A DNA stretch of 64,000 nucleotides from Phocoena phocoena (Eukaryota > Chordata > Mammalia > Artiodactyla > Phocoenidae): the NCBI RefSeq assembly GCF_963924675.1, contig NC_089236.1, forward strand, positions 64,565,306-64,629,305. The letters run 5' to 3'. The position numbers and the translations under genes were made by a program. The notes beneath the pieces were generated by a model. It did not search any database. It saw only the letters and a list, made by a program, of their open reading frames with translations, and was not told where the DNA came from. Shown here one piece after another: positions 23,401 through 33,770 of the stretch (position 1 is the stretch's first letter; every line of letters starts with the position of its first letter).

Positions 23401-23689
23401 CAACTCCCTACTTAGTAGACACTGTTGACCAAACAGGCACAGAAGGTTTTTTTTTTTTTTCCCCCTCAAAGCATCTCCTGGGACTTGTGATACAAGTAAT
23501 GCCTTGCCCTTTGACAAACACCAGCCTGAAGAATAAGGTCCATAGTTCTATAAACGTGAAATACCTCTGCCTTTTGTTCAACTTCATATCTCAGTGTTAC
23601 ACACTCTGACCCTAGATCACAGTTATAACCAACCAAACTAAACTTTTGAAAAGTTGCTTTGCTCTGTCCTCTCTGGAGAGCTGCTTCTG
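20433..23689. other. Unique AT-rich DNA
   Basis: No gene or interspersed repeat is recognised over about 3.2 kb, the second-longest such stretch in the window. It holds the purine repeat at 21969-22023, a T15 run (23447-23461) and one member of a 20-bp exact direct repeat (22466-22485). Confidence 0.5.
21969..22023 (+). repeat. (GA)n/(GAAA)n purine repeat
   Basis: A 55-base all-purine tract of AGAG and AAAG units. It could form triplex DNA and is likely length-variable. Confidence 0.9.
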
Positions 23690-23975
23690 CATTGCTAGGC
23701 TGTCTCCTACTTGGCCTTCCCAGACTCAGCTCAAGTGTCACCACTAAGCAGCCTTTGTTCATTCCCTCTCCTGTGTTACCTGACACACCTGATGGCCCAC
23801 AGCATCCTACCCTCATGTCTCATTGTTGCTGTTATCAAACGGAGCTATCTCTCCATTAATGTGCAGGTCTCAACTACAAGATCCCCATATCCTTTTAGTG
23901 AGGTCTGTGCTTCATCGTCTTTTCCAGCCTGCTGCCTTGTACATTGGTGGTGCTCAAAAATCAGTCATGGACAAA
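23690..23975 (+). mobile_element. L2 LINE fragment
   Basis: Sense L2 3' region: 'actcagctcaagtgtcacca', then 'agcctttgttcattcc', a middle section, and 'cattggtggtgctcaaaaat' close to the expected end. Overlapping open frames on both strands here have no coding value. Confidence 0.6.
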
Positions 23976-24560
23976 TGGGAAGGAGGAATGGTTGAGTGCA
24001 CCTTAAGATGGCATGGCTGCGTGCATGCTATTCCTGCCCATGGGGTCTCTGCACTGACTTATGGGCATCTAATCCACAGCTCACCATAAAGAGATCCAGC
24101 AAGATGGCACTAAACACCCTTGTGGGACTGAGGTGTCCCACACCCCAGTGTACTTTAATTAATTAGTTTAATTAACCCTATGATTAATTTAGTAATGCCT
24201 TTAAGGAACTAATAAAAATGTATCTTGAAGGGAAGAACAAGGAACAAACAATGTAAAAGATAAAGTGTTAGAGACTATTTATGCATTTAGCTCATAGAAG
24301 TGGGTTCTTGGTGTTTTTATTTCTAAGGAGCTGGTGGTGGGCAAGCACATTTTAGCAGCCGCATATGAGCTTAAGAGAAACTTCAAATATATTCCAGCTA
24401 ATATTTGGATACAACTATTGAGTCTGTAGTGTCTGAGGCTGCTTTTTCATGAGTCCAAGAAACATCAGAAATGATTTTACCATGGGTATTAGTTACCTGG
24501 ACTCTGCCGGAAGAGCTGCTATTCAGTTAAGCAAGCATGTCAGTTCACTGAGAGACAAAT
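23976..24560. other. Unique DNA
   Basis: No repeat family is recognised. It includes the second copy of a 20-bp exact direct repeat (24110-24129). Confidence 0.55.
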
Positions 24561-24573
24561 TAAAGGTTTTTTT

Positions 24574-24787
24574 GTTTGTTTGTTTGTTTGTTTTTGCGGT
24601 ACGCGGGCCTCTCACTGTTGTGGCCTCTCCCGTTGCGGAGCACAGGCTCCGGACGCGCAGGCTCAGCGGCCATGGCTCAGGGGCGCAGCAGCTCCGCGGC
24701 ACGTGGGATCCTCCCGGACCGGGTCACGAACCCGTGTCCCCTGCATCGGCAGGCGGACTCTCAACCACTGCGTCACCAGGGAAGCCC
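24574..24787 (-). mobile_element. CHR SINE, short form
   Basis: A minus-strand short SINE whose tail is an unusual (GTTT)n-like repeat (24567-24597), seen as (AAAC)n on its own strand. A probable TSD, TAAAG plus T-rich sequence (11/13 match), lies at 24561-24573 and 24788-24800. The body is close to consensus. Confidence 0.94.
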
Positions 24788-24997
24788 TAAAGTATTTTTT
24801 TTGATGATATGGGGGGAAAAAGTAAAATAAAGAGAGTGAAAATTGAATTTTTCCTCTAAAGAATGTATAGGGTTTCCTGTGTTATCTCCCTCTTTTTATA
24901 TGGCGCATTAAAATTGTAGATAAAAATTGAATTGGACCTCTCCTGAGCAGAGTGTCCTCAGTGTCTGATATGTATAAAATCAGATTATATAAAATCA

Positions 24998-25065
24998 AAT
25001 ATATATATATACCTATATATGTATATACGTATATATATATATATATAATATGTATACATACATAC
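24998..25065. repeat. TA-rich compound microsatellite
   Basis: Interrupted (TA)n with TATG and TACG units across about 68 bp. A small open frame through it is an artefact. Confidence 0.9.
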
Positions 25066-27568
25066 AGTTTCTCAATAGAAGTTGGTGAAATGATATATCA
25101 GACACTAAAGTCAGTTAATGTATATATTTTAGTACAAATGCATCATATAGGCTCATGATTGTGCTAAAATGTTGACCCCAAGATATTTTCAATGAGGTAA
25201 ATCCATTAGACATCTTCCCTACTTTTTTGCATTCTGTCCCCAGAAAGAAGTATTAGGGAAAATGAGTGATCTTTCAGTAGTTACTTATTCATTTGGTCTT
25301 AAAATAGTACCGTGCCTAGCAAATATAAAAGTATTTTTGCAAATCAAATATAGAAAAGGTTTACAGACAACAAATGCCAAGATGTAGAGTGCAGGCTGGA
25401 GAGTTAACCGGGCACTGCAAGGACTATGGGTGCAGTTAGGTGGGGAAACCTGCAATCCGGCGGGCAGGCAGGTCCAGTGTTCGTGGGTCATTACTACAGC
25501 AGGGTTTGAGAGTCCAGTTCTCTAAGAGAAAATGCAAGGGGAGTGGGAGAGTTTGAATTCCAGGTCATTTCTTGCCTAGGTTGTGGCCCATTGTTATTTC
25601 CCAAAACCACATTGCTTCTGGTCTTTTAATTTTTTTAGCTTGAAATAGCAGAATGAAGCATCCGTGAAATGGTTTTAAAAAAGGACAAGTTCATATCCCC
25701 CACGGACTGTTTAATATTGTCTTGTCCCTGGACCAGGGAGTGACTTATTGACCTCTCGAAGTTCCTTCCATATCACAGACCTCCCATTTCTAGTATTCTA
25801 GCTCAAGGTGAAGTGAATTTTCATTGAATATACACCCATTTTTTTATATTTAAAAATTCAAACATGGTGGTTATGGTGATAAAAGAGGAACTTCCCCCCA
25901 TATTCTCTATAAACAGATGAGAAACACTAAGAAGACGTGTCAGAGCTTCTTCTGACTCTTTCCAGGTGATACATTTATGATTTTTCACTTTTTAACTTTT
26001 ATGAGAACTTTGTTTTTCCCGAAACAAAGGAGCAGTTTGACTACAACTTGGATTCGCGATACTGGAGTACGCCAAATCCCAAAAGCATTACACATAAGCA
26101 TTTCTGGTCTGCTTGCTTTTCAATTTTTCTTCTGCCAATGCAGATACAGTGTTTAAGGTAAGAGGATGGGGTTTGCTGGGAAGATGAAGTTCAGGACAGG
26201 AGGTGTATGGGCATGGTCTGGCGCCATGGGGCGGGAAGCCTGGGCAAGAGACCACAGTGTGAAATGGAAGTAATGAAGCCTTGTGGTCATCTATAAATCA
26301 GTCAGGATTTAGTTCATCAGGCTGAACGTGGAAGAAAGATTTCACTTTTATTTCATAAACACCAATTTTGGTAGGGGGTAAAAATTGCCTTTAAATAATG
26401 TCATACCATGATGTCTGTAATAGTTTCATGGAAGCCCTGAAACAAAATTTGTATCTTGGGACCATATTTTATTGTAGTCTTCTGAAATAGAGTGGCTCTC
26501 ATCAACTTGAGATGGACCTGATTTCATGTCCTAGCTTTGGATTTAGATTTTTTGTTAAGTGTATCAAACATCACTGTTCCTGAAGAAATGAGCCATCAAA
26601 TAAATGCAGTCTCCTCTTATCCAGTGCTTATTAACTATAAAGCACACTGGTTAAAAATATGAAGTGGCTTATGGCACACTAAATTGAAATCATCTTGGCT
26701 AAAATACATTTGAAAGACACAACACAGGCGTGTATCACTTTATTTCCAGTTCCAACTGTCAGCAGAAATTGGAGGAAACCCCCTTCCTTTCTGTTTGATT
26801 ATTCTATTATCGACAGAGTAAGAGTGTTGGAGACATACATGCTGATTTAGTGTTGCACTGATGAAACCATTCAGGTTGTGTGATGTGTCATTTGTCACTG
26901 CTGCCTTATCAAGGTGTTTCAGCTGTGCCCAAACCAGCCCTGGTAATTGCTGTAGCTGCTTGTGGCAAAGTTATGTCAATGTCAATCACTTAATGACTTT
27001 TGACTGCTTCATGTCAGATGTTCCCTCCAAAGAAAGACAGGGTAGGGGAGTTTTTATACCTAGGTATGGGTATAAATCCAAAGTCTAAATAGACAGGTTC
27101 ATTTTTCTTTCCTAACCATAATTTAAATGCAAATGCTGGCATTTTATGTTTTAAAATGAAGGGAATACAATTAAGTTTATGATTCACTTCAAGTGTAATT
27201 TTCTGTTATATTGGTAGCTTTCCTTCTTTGGTCCTAAGGGTAAATTCAAGTCAAGTACAGCTTTGAACACGTGAACTATAATAATGGTAATCATTTAAGG
27301 TGTACAGTTTCTGGCTGAAACATCCTTCTAGTTAATGCAACTCAAGGGCCTTCTCCAAAATCTTTATAGTTTCCAATTTAGCTTTTTTGTCTTTATTATT
27401 ATGATGTTTGGATTCAAGGGAGATATACAATTGAAGGGATTCACAAAGAGTTTCATTATGAAAAATAAGTATCTACAACTTCAGTAGTTGGCTTACAAGT
27501 TGATGTTGAGTCAGAGGCACATACATATGTATATACACACTGCATACACATCACACACATGGACTGGA
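25066..27568. other. Unique AT-rich DNA
   Basis: No gene, RNA gene or confident repeat is seen over 2.5 kb. A short CA-rich patch lies near 27530-27560. The 75-codon frame at 26861-27088 has four or more cysteines but no recognisable domain or splice context. Confidence 0.5.
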
Positions 27569-27640
27569 CACAAAATAAATGCCCAATAAGAGGAGTTGGG
27601 TTAAATTATGACACATCAATACACTGTTCTGTATACCAGT
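27569..27640 (+). mobile_element. L1 fragment, sense arm of an inverted pair
   Basis: 'aaataaatgcccaataagag' and 'ttaaattatgacacatcaat' match the L1 3' region usually reading 'aaatgtccaacaataggg..ggttaaataaattatgg'. The same sequence recurs inverted at 27703-27757. Confidence 0.7.
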
Positions 27641-27702
27641 CTTCACAACACATTACGATTCTCTTTCTATATTGCTGTATTTTATTTGTTGTAGAGTAGG
27701 CC

Positions 27703-28340
27703 ATAGTATTGATGTGTCATAATTTAACACAGCTCCTCTTATTGGCATTTACTTTGTTTCCAGCCTTTGCTATTAGAAAGGATGCTGTGGGGCTTCCCTG
27801 GTGGCGCAGTGGTTGAGAGTCCACCTGCCGATTCAGGGGACGTGGGTTCGTGCCCCGGTCCGGGAAGATCCCACATGCCGCGGAGCGGCTGGGCCCGTGA
27901 GCCATGGCCGCTGAGCCTGCGCGTCCAGAGCCTGTGCTCCACAACGGGAGAGGCCACAACAGTGAAAGGCCCGCGTAACGTTAAAAAAATAAATAAATAA
28001 ATTAAAAAAAAGGATGTTGTGATCATCCTTATTCATACATCTTAGTCATTTGTTGAACAATTATTTCAAAATCTATCTCTAGAAATATATTTATTGGATC
28101 AAAGGGTACCTCTCTTTTAAAAATGTTTAAACATATTGGCAAACATACCAGCAGAATATTTCTACCAATTTATAGCATTGCTTAGAGCATACAGGAGTGT
28201 TGATTCTCCATTATAACCAAAACTGAAATGCTTTCCAAATCTTACCAATAGAACAAGTGGATAAAATGCAACTCATAACTGTTTGATTTCTTTGGATACA
28301 AATAAAGTTGAATATATTTTTCTAATATTGTGACTATTTC
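27703..28340 (-). mobile_element. Old L1 3'-region fragment, interrupted by a SINE
   Basis: Antisense L1: 'ggcatttactttgtttccag', 'cctttgctattagaaaggat', then after the SINE 'tggatcaaagggtacc', 'aacatattggcaaacatacc' and onward. It overlaps the upstream sense fragment by about 52 bp in inverted orientation. It was split by the short SINE at 27790-28008. Confidence 0.7.
27790..28008 (+). mobile_element. CHR SINE, short form with AAAT tail
   Basis: A plus-strand short SINE whose tail is an (AAAT)n mixture ('aaaaaaataaataaataaatt'). TSD of 13 bp with one mismatch, AAAGGATG(C/T)TGTG, at 27777-27789 and 28009-28021. It is inserted into the older L1. Confidence 0.96.
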
Positions 28341-28384
28341 TAGTACTATAAGATATCAATGGAAGGCAAAATAATTAATGAAGG

Positions 28385-29095
28385 TTTGAAATGAGCCTTG
28401 AGGAATGGCACCAGTGTTTGGGGAAGGGGTAGAAAATTCAAAAGGTTTCCAGGGTAGGGACCATTGAGAACTAGAGAGTACGTGTGAGGTGTAAGGGGGG
28501 TGGCTTCTCAGCCCCAGTCACTGGATAATGAACTTCATAGAACAGAGACCCAATGTTGTCAGAGCTCCCAAATTGTGAAGAGAACCTTGAATTGGGATCT
28601 TTCTATTCAACGTCTTCTGAGGAAACATGCTTTGCATATTTTGTCAAAAGTTGTCTGCTGGCTGGATTTGGCTCACACGTGTCAGCTCTGTTAAGTCATT
28701 GATTTGGATAGGTCCATATGGCATTCCAGAGCAAGGGAACAAAACGAACCAAAGCTGAGGACCCTGGGAGAAGCTGGATATAGAATGGGACAAGCTGGAA
28801 ATCTAGATTGGAGAAGAGGAGAGGAAGAGAGAAGGGCTATAGGGAAGTCAGTATATAGAGTTGGTTTGTAGAGGGTTTTCTTATGTAAACAGAGAAGTTT
28901 CTGTGGAATCTAGTTTAAAATAAAGGTAAGATTGTTCCTTTAAGTGTGTTTTTTGTTTGTTTGTTTTATTTTTTTTTGGTGAAGGAATAACATCAGTACT
29001 GAGGTGAGAGATGTAAGAAAAGAAATCCAGAGAAACCTTGTCCCAGTAATCTAGGCAGGAGGTGACGAAGTGCTTGAATGAGGTGACGGGCTTCA
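28385..29095 (-). mobile_element. L2 LINE fragments
   Basis: Antisense L2. 28385-28440 has the 'gccttgaggaatgg' motif. From 28710 the order 'ggcattccagagcaagggaac', 'gtttctgtggaatctag', 'agaaaccttgtcccagtaatctaggcagg' parts and 'gaggtgacgaagtgcttgaa' follows the L2 ORF2/3' region. 28500-28690 does not match and may be an insertion. A T-rich block with GTTT units (28948-28979) also interrupts it. Confidence 0.6.
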
Positions 29096-29124
29096 TAATT
29101 TAAAAATGGGAAGTGACTTAAAAG

Positions 29125-29275
29125 ACTGAAAGACTACATTGTACAACACGGGGAAATAGCCAATATTTTAATAATAACTATAAATGGGGCATAACCTTTA
29201 AAAATTGTGAGTCACTGTATTGTATACCTGTAACGTATTGTACAGCAACTATACTTCAATGACCTTTTTTAAAGA
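29125..29275 (+). mobile_element. L1 3' end, sense
   Basis: 'acattgtacaacacggggaa', 'tgtgagtcactgtattgta', 'acctgtaacgtattgtacag' and the terminal 'caactatacttcaatga' are the L1 3' end. A short degraded A-rich tail follows. Confidence 0.7.
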
Positions 29276-29334
29276 AAAGACTTAAAGGGGAACTCAGTGA
29301 TAAGCGCTAAGCCATTGCATACAACGTGCCCTTT

Positions 29335-29531
29335 TGGGACTTCCTTGGTGTCACAGTGGTTAAGACTGCACAGTCCAAATGCGGGGTCGGGGGGGCCTGG
29401 GTTCAATCCCTGGTCAGGAAACTAGATCCCGCGTGTCACAACTAGAAAGATCCCACATCTGCAATGAAGATCCTGCATGCCGCAAGTAAGACCTGGTACA
29501 GCCAAATAAATACATAACTAAATTTTTAAAA
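29335..29531 (+). mobile_element. CHR SINE, older variant
   Basis: A plus-strand CHR-type SINE with 'gggacttccttggtgtcaca' head, 'gggttcaatccctggtcagg' B-box region and an AAAT-type tail ('ccaaataaatacataacta'). TSD TGCCCTTT at 29327-29334 and 29532-29539. Its body differs from both the short and the long forms elsewhere in the window. Confidence 0.9.
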
Positions 29532-29539
29532 TGCCCTTT

Positions 29540-30399
29540 CACTCTTGTCCTTTTGGTTTCTATACTTGTAGGACTTCAATTTTATATATTTCTTCTTATA
29601 GGTATAGGTACCCTTGTAGGGGACAGTCCCTCTAGGTGATAAATGCATAGTAAATTCTTAGCCATTTATTATTGGATTATAGGTATGAAACAGTGATTCA
29701 GGTATGTTATGTATGAAAGTTAATGATTAAAGAAGAACACAGTTTGTACTACTAAGCCTTTATCAAATGATTAATAATGCAAAATAATTATTCAGAGTTC
29801 TTCAAATAACTGAGGACATTGGTAGTCTGGGAACAGGATAACATTTGTTGGACACTGAAATAATCAGTTGAGACTAACCTATGATTAAACTGTATAAGCA
29901 AGTCGTTAGCAGTAGCTAGAGGGGGCCACGGGAGCCATATAAATCACGTTTATTCTCTCAAATAAAGCATTGGTGATTAACTGCAGAACACAGGACTGGT
30001 CATAAGAATTAAAACAAAGAGATAAGCTATAATACTATTTAGGTTTTAAAACTCTGGTGCCTAGGTTAACTTATTTCTCAGGGTAAGAAAATGTGTTTAA
30101 AATATATCAATTTGCTGAACGATCTCTGAACTGTAGGACTCTATAGAATAAAATGAGTATATTTATATACCCAAATGCATTTGTTCAATTCTTCAATTTA
30201 ACTTAACTTTTTTTTTTTTGTTAGGTAATTTATCTAGATGGGTCAAAAATTTACAATAAATATCAAAACTAGAAGGAAAAGGTTTTTCTGCCTCTGGCCA
30301 AAAATTGCCCAGTTCTCATACTACCTCGAATTTCTTTATGCATAGCTATATTCTTGGTTTCTCCCCGTTTTTCTGGTTTTACAAAAAAACATAGCACAT
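29540..30399. other. Unique AT-rich DNA
   Basis: Nothing confidently recognised. 29630-29690 ('gcatagtaaattcttagcca') may be the end of a MIR or L2. Confidence 0.5.
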
Positions 30400-30665
30400 A
30401 GCATAATATGCATACCCTTTTACCACTTGGTTATTTTGTTTGTCTGCTTACTTGTTTTAATTGGCAGTATCTCTTAGAGATCTTTCCACACTAGTGCATA
30501 GAAAGAAAGCTTCCATATGCTTGTTTACATGTACATAGTATTCCATTCTATAGATATAGCTACTATTGATGCAGACTTGTTTGTTTTCAGCATTTTGCTG
30601 TTACAGACAGTGACGTACAAGTGTGACTATAGTTGTAGGATAAATTCCAAATGCATTTTGAGTAG
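30400..30665 (-). mobile_element. Old L1 3'-region fragment
   Basis: Antisense L1M: 'agatctttccacactagtgc', 'catagtattccattctatag', 'cattttgctgttacagacag', 'gtaggataaattccaaatg'. No tail or TSD. Confidence 0.75.
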
Positions 30666-30734
30666 TTGTAACACCTGCCATGTCTGTGAAATAATCTTAG
30701 CATGTCTGACTTGGTCCAACTCAGGATAGCATTT

Positions 30735-31156
30735 AACTGTAAAGAATGGATAAAGAAGATGTGGTACATATATACAGTGGAATACTATTCAGCCATTAAA
30801 AAGGAACGAAATAGTGCCATTTGCAGCAACATGGATGCAACTAGAGATTATCGTACTAATGAAGTAAGTTAGAAACAGAAAGACAAATACCACATGATAT
30901 CACTTATATGTGAAATATGAAATCTGACACAAATAAACTTATCTATGAAACAGAAACAGACTCACAGACATAGAGAACAGACTTGTGGTTGCCAAGGGGG
31001 AGGGGGTGTGGGGAAGTGATGCATTGGGAATTTGGGGATTAACAGATGCAAACTATTATATAGAGAATGCGTAAACAACAAGGTCCTACTGTATAGCATG
31101 GGGAACTATATTCAATGTCCTATGATAAACTATAATGGAAAAGGATATGAAAAAGA

Positions 31157-31195
<39 letters not shown>

Positions 31196-31290
31196 TATAT
31201 AACTGAATCAGTTCGTTGTTCAGTAGAAATGAACACAACACTGTAAATCAATTATACTTCAATAAAATAAATTTAAAAAAAAAATAAAAT
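30735..31290 (+). mobile_element. L1 3' end, sense, 0.55 kb
   Basis: 'gtggaatactattcagccat', 'gcagcaacatggatgcaact', 'acttgtggttgccaaggggg', 'aaggtcctactgtatagcat' and the final 'caattatacttcaataaaat' give a continuous L1 3' region with an A-rich tail. An internal TA microsatellite (31161-31200) grew from the TA stretch normal for this UTR. No TSD found. Confidence 0.92.
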
Positions 31291-32500
31291 GTTTGGCTAG
31301 GATTGGTACCGGTATATCCAGTGACATATTCACACAACCGGGCACTATCAGTAGAGACTGCCCCGCTGCAATCAGAGCCCAGCAGCTCTTCCCTCATGCA
31401 GGCTTCCTGATCATTTGACCTCTGTCACTGGTCCAGTCTTTCCCGCTCTCCTGCAACCCCTTAGGAAGCTCTGCCCTGCACCTGCCAACTTTCTGACATG
31501 ATCATGACCTCTAGTCACACAAATCAGTTGTCCCGCACGCCAGATTTAAGATGGAACAGTTTCCAGTGGAGCAGCTTCTTCTACATTTTGGAGGTTTTCG
31601 GAGCTGCTGCTGAATACATCAGAGCCAGATGGGAACGAACTACCTGGGTGCATCCAAGGTCCATCAGGGTCCACGTCTTCTCCAGAGGAAGGGGGGCTTG
31701 ACTGGACCCATGTCAGTGATATCATCTCTGCCCTGCCTTTTGACTCTTCCTCCAGACAGGGAGCTGCATCCCTCTGTGTTCTCCTGAACGGCTCTATTCT
31801 GATTTCCAAGTTTGATTCATAGAAAAGGTAGTGTATGTTTTGGGAAGAAATTGAGAGAAATATTTTGTACCTAGTGTTTCATGGCATACAGATGAAGTGG
31901 GTAGTATCTGTATAGATAGATGCTAATAAGGATAATTTGAAAGTATTCTATATTCTGAGGCTCCCTTTTGTTAAATAGAATCAGGAGAAAATTCTCCTTT
32001 AATGGTAGATGAATACTCGATTCAGCCTAGTGACCTGTGGGCCAATAATAGGAAATTCAGAAGTTTAGATCTATCAAGACAAATGGTATCCAGTAGACCA
32101 TGGAGTGATAGCCACTGTTAAGCTGATTTATTGGGAACGGAGTGTAACTAAATGTGTACTGTTCTGAAAGAGTGGAAAATTTGCTACTGAGTCCGTACCT
32201 AGATATGCCAAAAAGAGAGACTTTATTTTAGAGTGATACAACTATCTTGTTTGTTCATGTTGGTTTCAACCTGGATCATCTCCAAAGGTCATCTTATTAT
32301 CTAGACATATGGGTGTCTAAACTGGAGCAGATAAAAATTCCTTTATGGCAGTTGTGTATGGCCATAATGATTTCATCATTAAAGGTACAGCCAGTCAGAA
32401 ACCCTAAAGTCTAGAGGTTTTCAGTCTTTCTGAATATTTGACATCCCCTTTTCCCCCGCAGTTTATTATGTGACCAAAGACATTCCTAACATGGATGGTG
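31291..32500. other. Unique DNA, GC-richer in 31320-31830
   Basis: 31320-31830 is clearly less AT-rich than its surroundings and fits no repeat I know. An 87-codon minus-strand frame (31546-31809) is Ser/Glu/Pro-rich but lacks any recognisable domain or splice context. 31830-32500 holds nothing recognisable. Confidence 0.45.
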
Positions 32501-32504
32501 ATTT

Positions 32505-32757
32505 ATTAATTCCACAAATACTTAGTGTTCACTGTGTACAGTTTACTGTGCTAGGTGTTGTGAGTAACAGATGTGAGCAAGACAGCTACTGGCCTCCAAG
32601 GTTGTGCAGATAATCCATGGCCACAGTACCCACATCTCAGGGAATGGGATGTAGTTTCAGATGGATGATTAGGAGATGCATCATGGGAAAAGATGCCCTC
32701 TGATTGGCCCTGGAAGGATGAGTGGGATGTGAATATGGAAAAATGGAAATAAGGGGC
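32505..32757 (-). mobile_element. L2 LINE, 3' segment (split copy, part 1)
   Basis: Antisense L2 3' end: 'aaatacttagtgttcactgt', 'gtgctaggtgttgtgagtaa', 'tggccctggaaggatgagtg'. It stops exactly where the MLT1 LTR begins and resumes after it. Confidence 0.7.
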
Positions 32758-33168
32758 TGTTATGGGTTGAATTGTGGCCCCGTCCCCCAACTTCATGAGT
32801 TAAGTCCTAATCCCCTGTACCTCAGAATGTTGCCTTATTTGGACATGGGCTCTTTACTGAGATAATCAAGTTAAAATGAGGTCATTAGGGTGGACTTTAA
32901 GGCAATATGACCAGTGTCTTTATAAAAAGGGGTAATTTGGAAACAGAGACACACATAGGAAAGGTGATGTGAAGGGACATAGGGAGAAGAGGGCCATCTA
33001 CAAGTCAAGGACGGGGACCTGAACAGATCCTTCCCTTGTAGCCCTCAGAAGGAACCAACCCTGCCGACACCTTGATTTTGGACTTTTAGTCTCCAGAATA
33101 GTGAGACAATACATTTCTGTTAAGTCTATGCCACTTTAATACAGCAGCCCCGCCTAGCACACTAATTC
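32758..33168 (+). mobile_element. MLT1A-like MaLR solo LTR
   Basis: About 410 bp starting TGTTATGGGTTGAATTGTGG. It contains 'gtcattagggtggac', 'gagaagagggccatctacaa', 'ggaaccaaccctgccgacac', 'gacttttagtctccagaata' and an end like 'cctagcacactaat'. This is the standard order of a MaLR MLT1A-type LTR. No internal retroviral sequence adjoins it, so it is a solo LTR. It lies inside an L2, which is therefore the older element. Confidence 0.85.
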
Positions 33169-33170
33169 TC

Positions 33171-33770
33171 AGCGGAGGGAAGAGAGTCAGGGAAGTTCAG
33201 TGGAGGGTTAGAGAAGAGAAGAGGAGTCCGGCTGGAATGTGGAGTGCCTCCGGGGAATCGGTGGAGCCATGACTGAAGTGGGAGTTGAGTGAGACCATGA
33301 AGGGTCTTTCAAGCCAGTACTGCACAGCCAGAGATGTAAATTCTGTAAGCAGTGTGTCACAAACGACAATGACGATATTTATACGGTCCACTGTGGTCAT
33401 TGAAAGAGGCTGCTCTCAAATGGGAAGCAGCTGATCTAGATGCCCTACACCTACCCTATGGTGACAAGGACTGAGGGGATCAGTATCTCCAAGTGTTTAT
33501 TCTCCATTTGGGTTTTTCTATTATCCCCAAGTATCTATTTTCCATCTGGGTTTTTCTATTTTCTATTTCCAAATAGAAATTTTACTAGAGGCAACAGGGA
33601 GCCATGAAACACTTTTGATCAGCAGTGTGATGCAGTGAGTGCTGCACTGGAGGCTCATTAACTTGGACTGATTGAAAGGGTGCCTGGCAAGGCAGCTGAC
33701 TGGGAGGAAGTAGCAATAATCTAGGTAAGAAATAACGAGGTTTGGAATTTGGGATATGGCAGTGGTATGA
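33171..33770 (-). mobile_element. L2 LINE (split copy, part 2)
   Basis: Antisense L2 continues after the LTR: 'gaccatgaagggtctttcaa', 'gcaacagggagccatgaaac', 'tagcaataatctaggtaaga'. A 38-bp imperfect tandem duplication (33489-33564) lies within it. Confidence 0.65.
33489..33564. repeat. Two-unit 38-bp imperfect tandem repeat
   Basis: Units 33489-33526 and 33527-33564 share 'ctgggtttttctatt'-type sequence and begin CCAAGT. They differ at about seven positions, so the duplication is old. Confidence 0.8.

Noticed and set aside
31546..31809. 87-codon acidic/Ser-rich minus-strand frame
   Set aside because: No recognisable family, no splice or promoter evidence, and an overlapping frame on the other strand. 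Kept only as a compositional oddity.
32758..33168. Endogenous retrovirus provirus
   Set aside because: Only one MaLR-type LTR is present, with no gag, pol or env and no second LTR.
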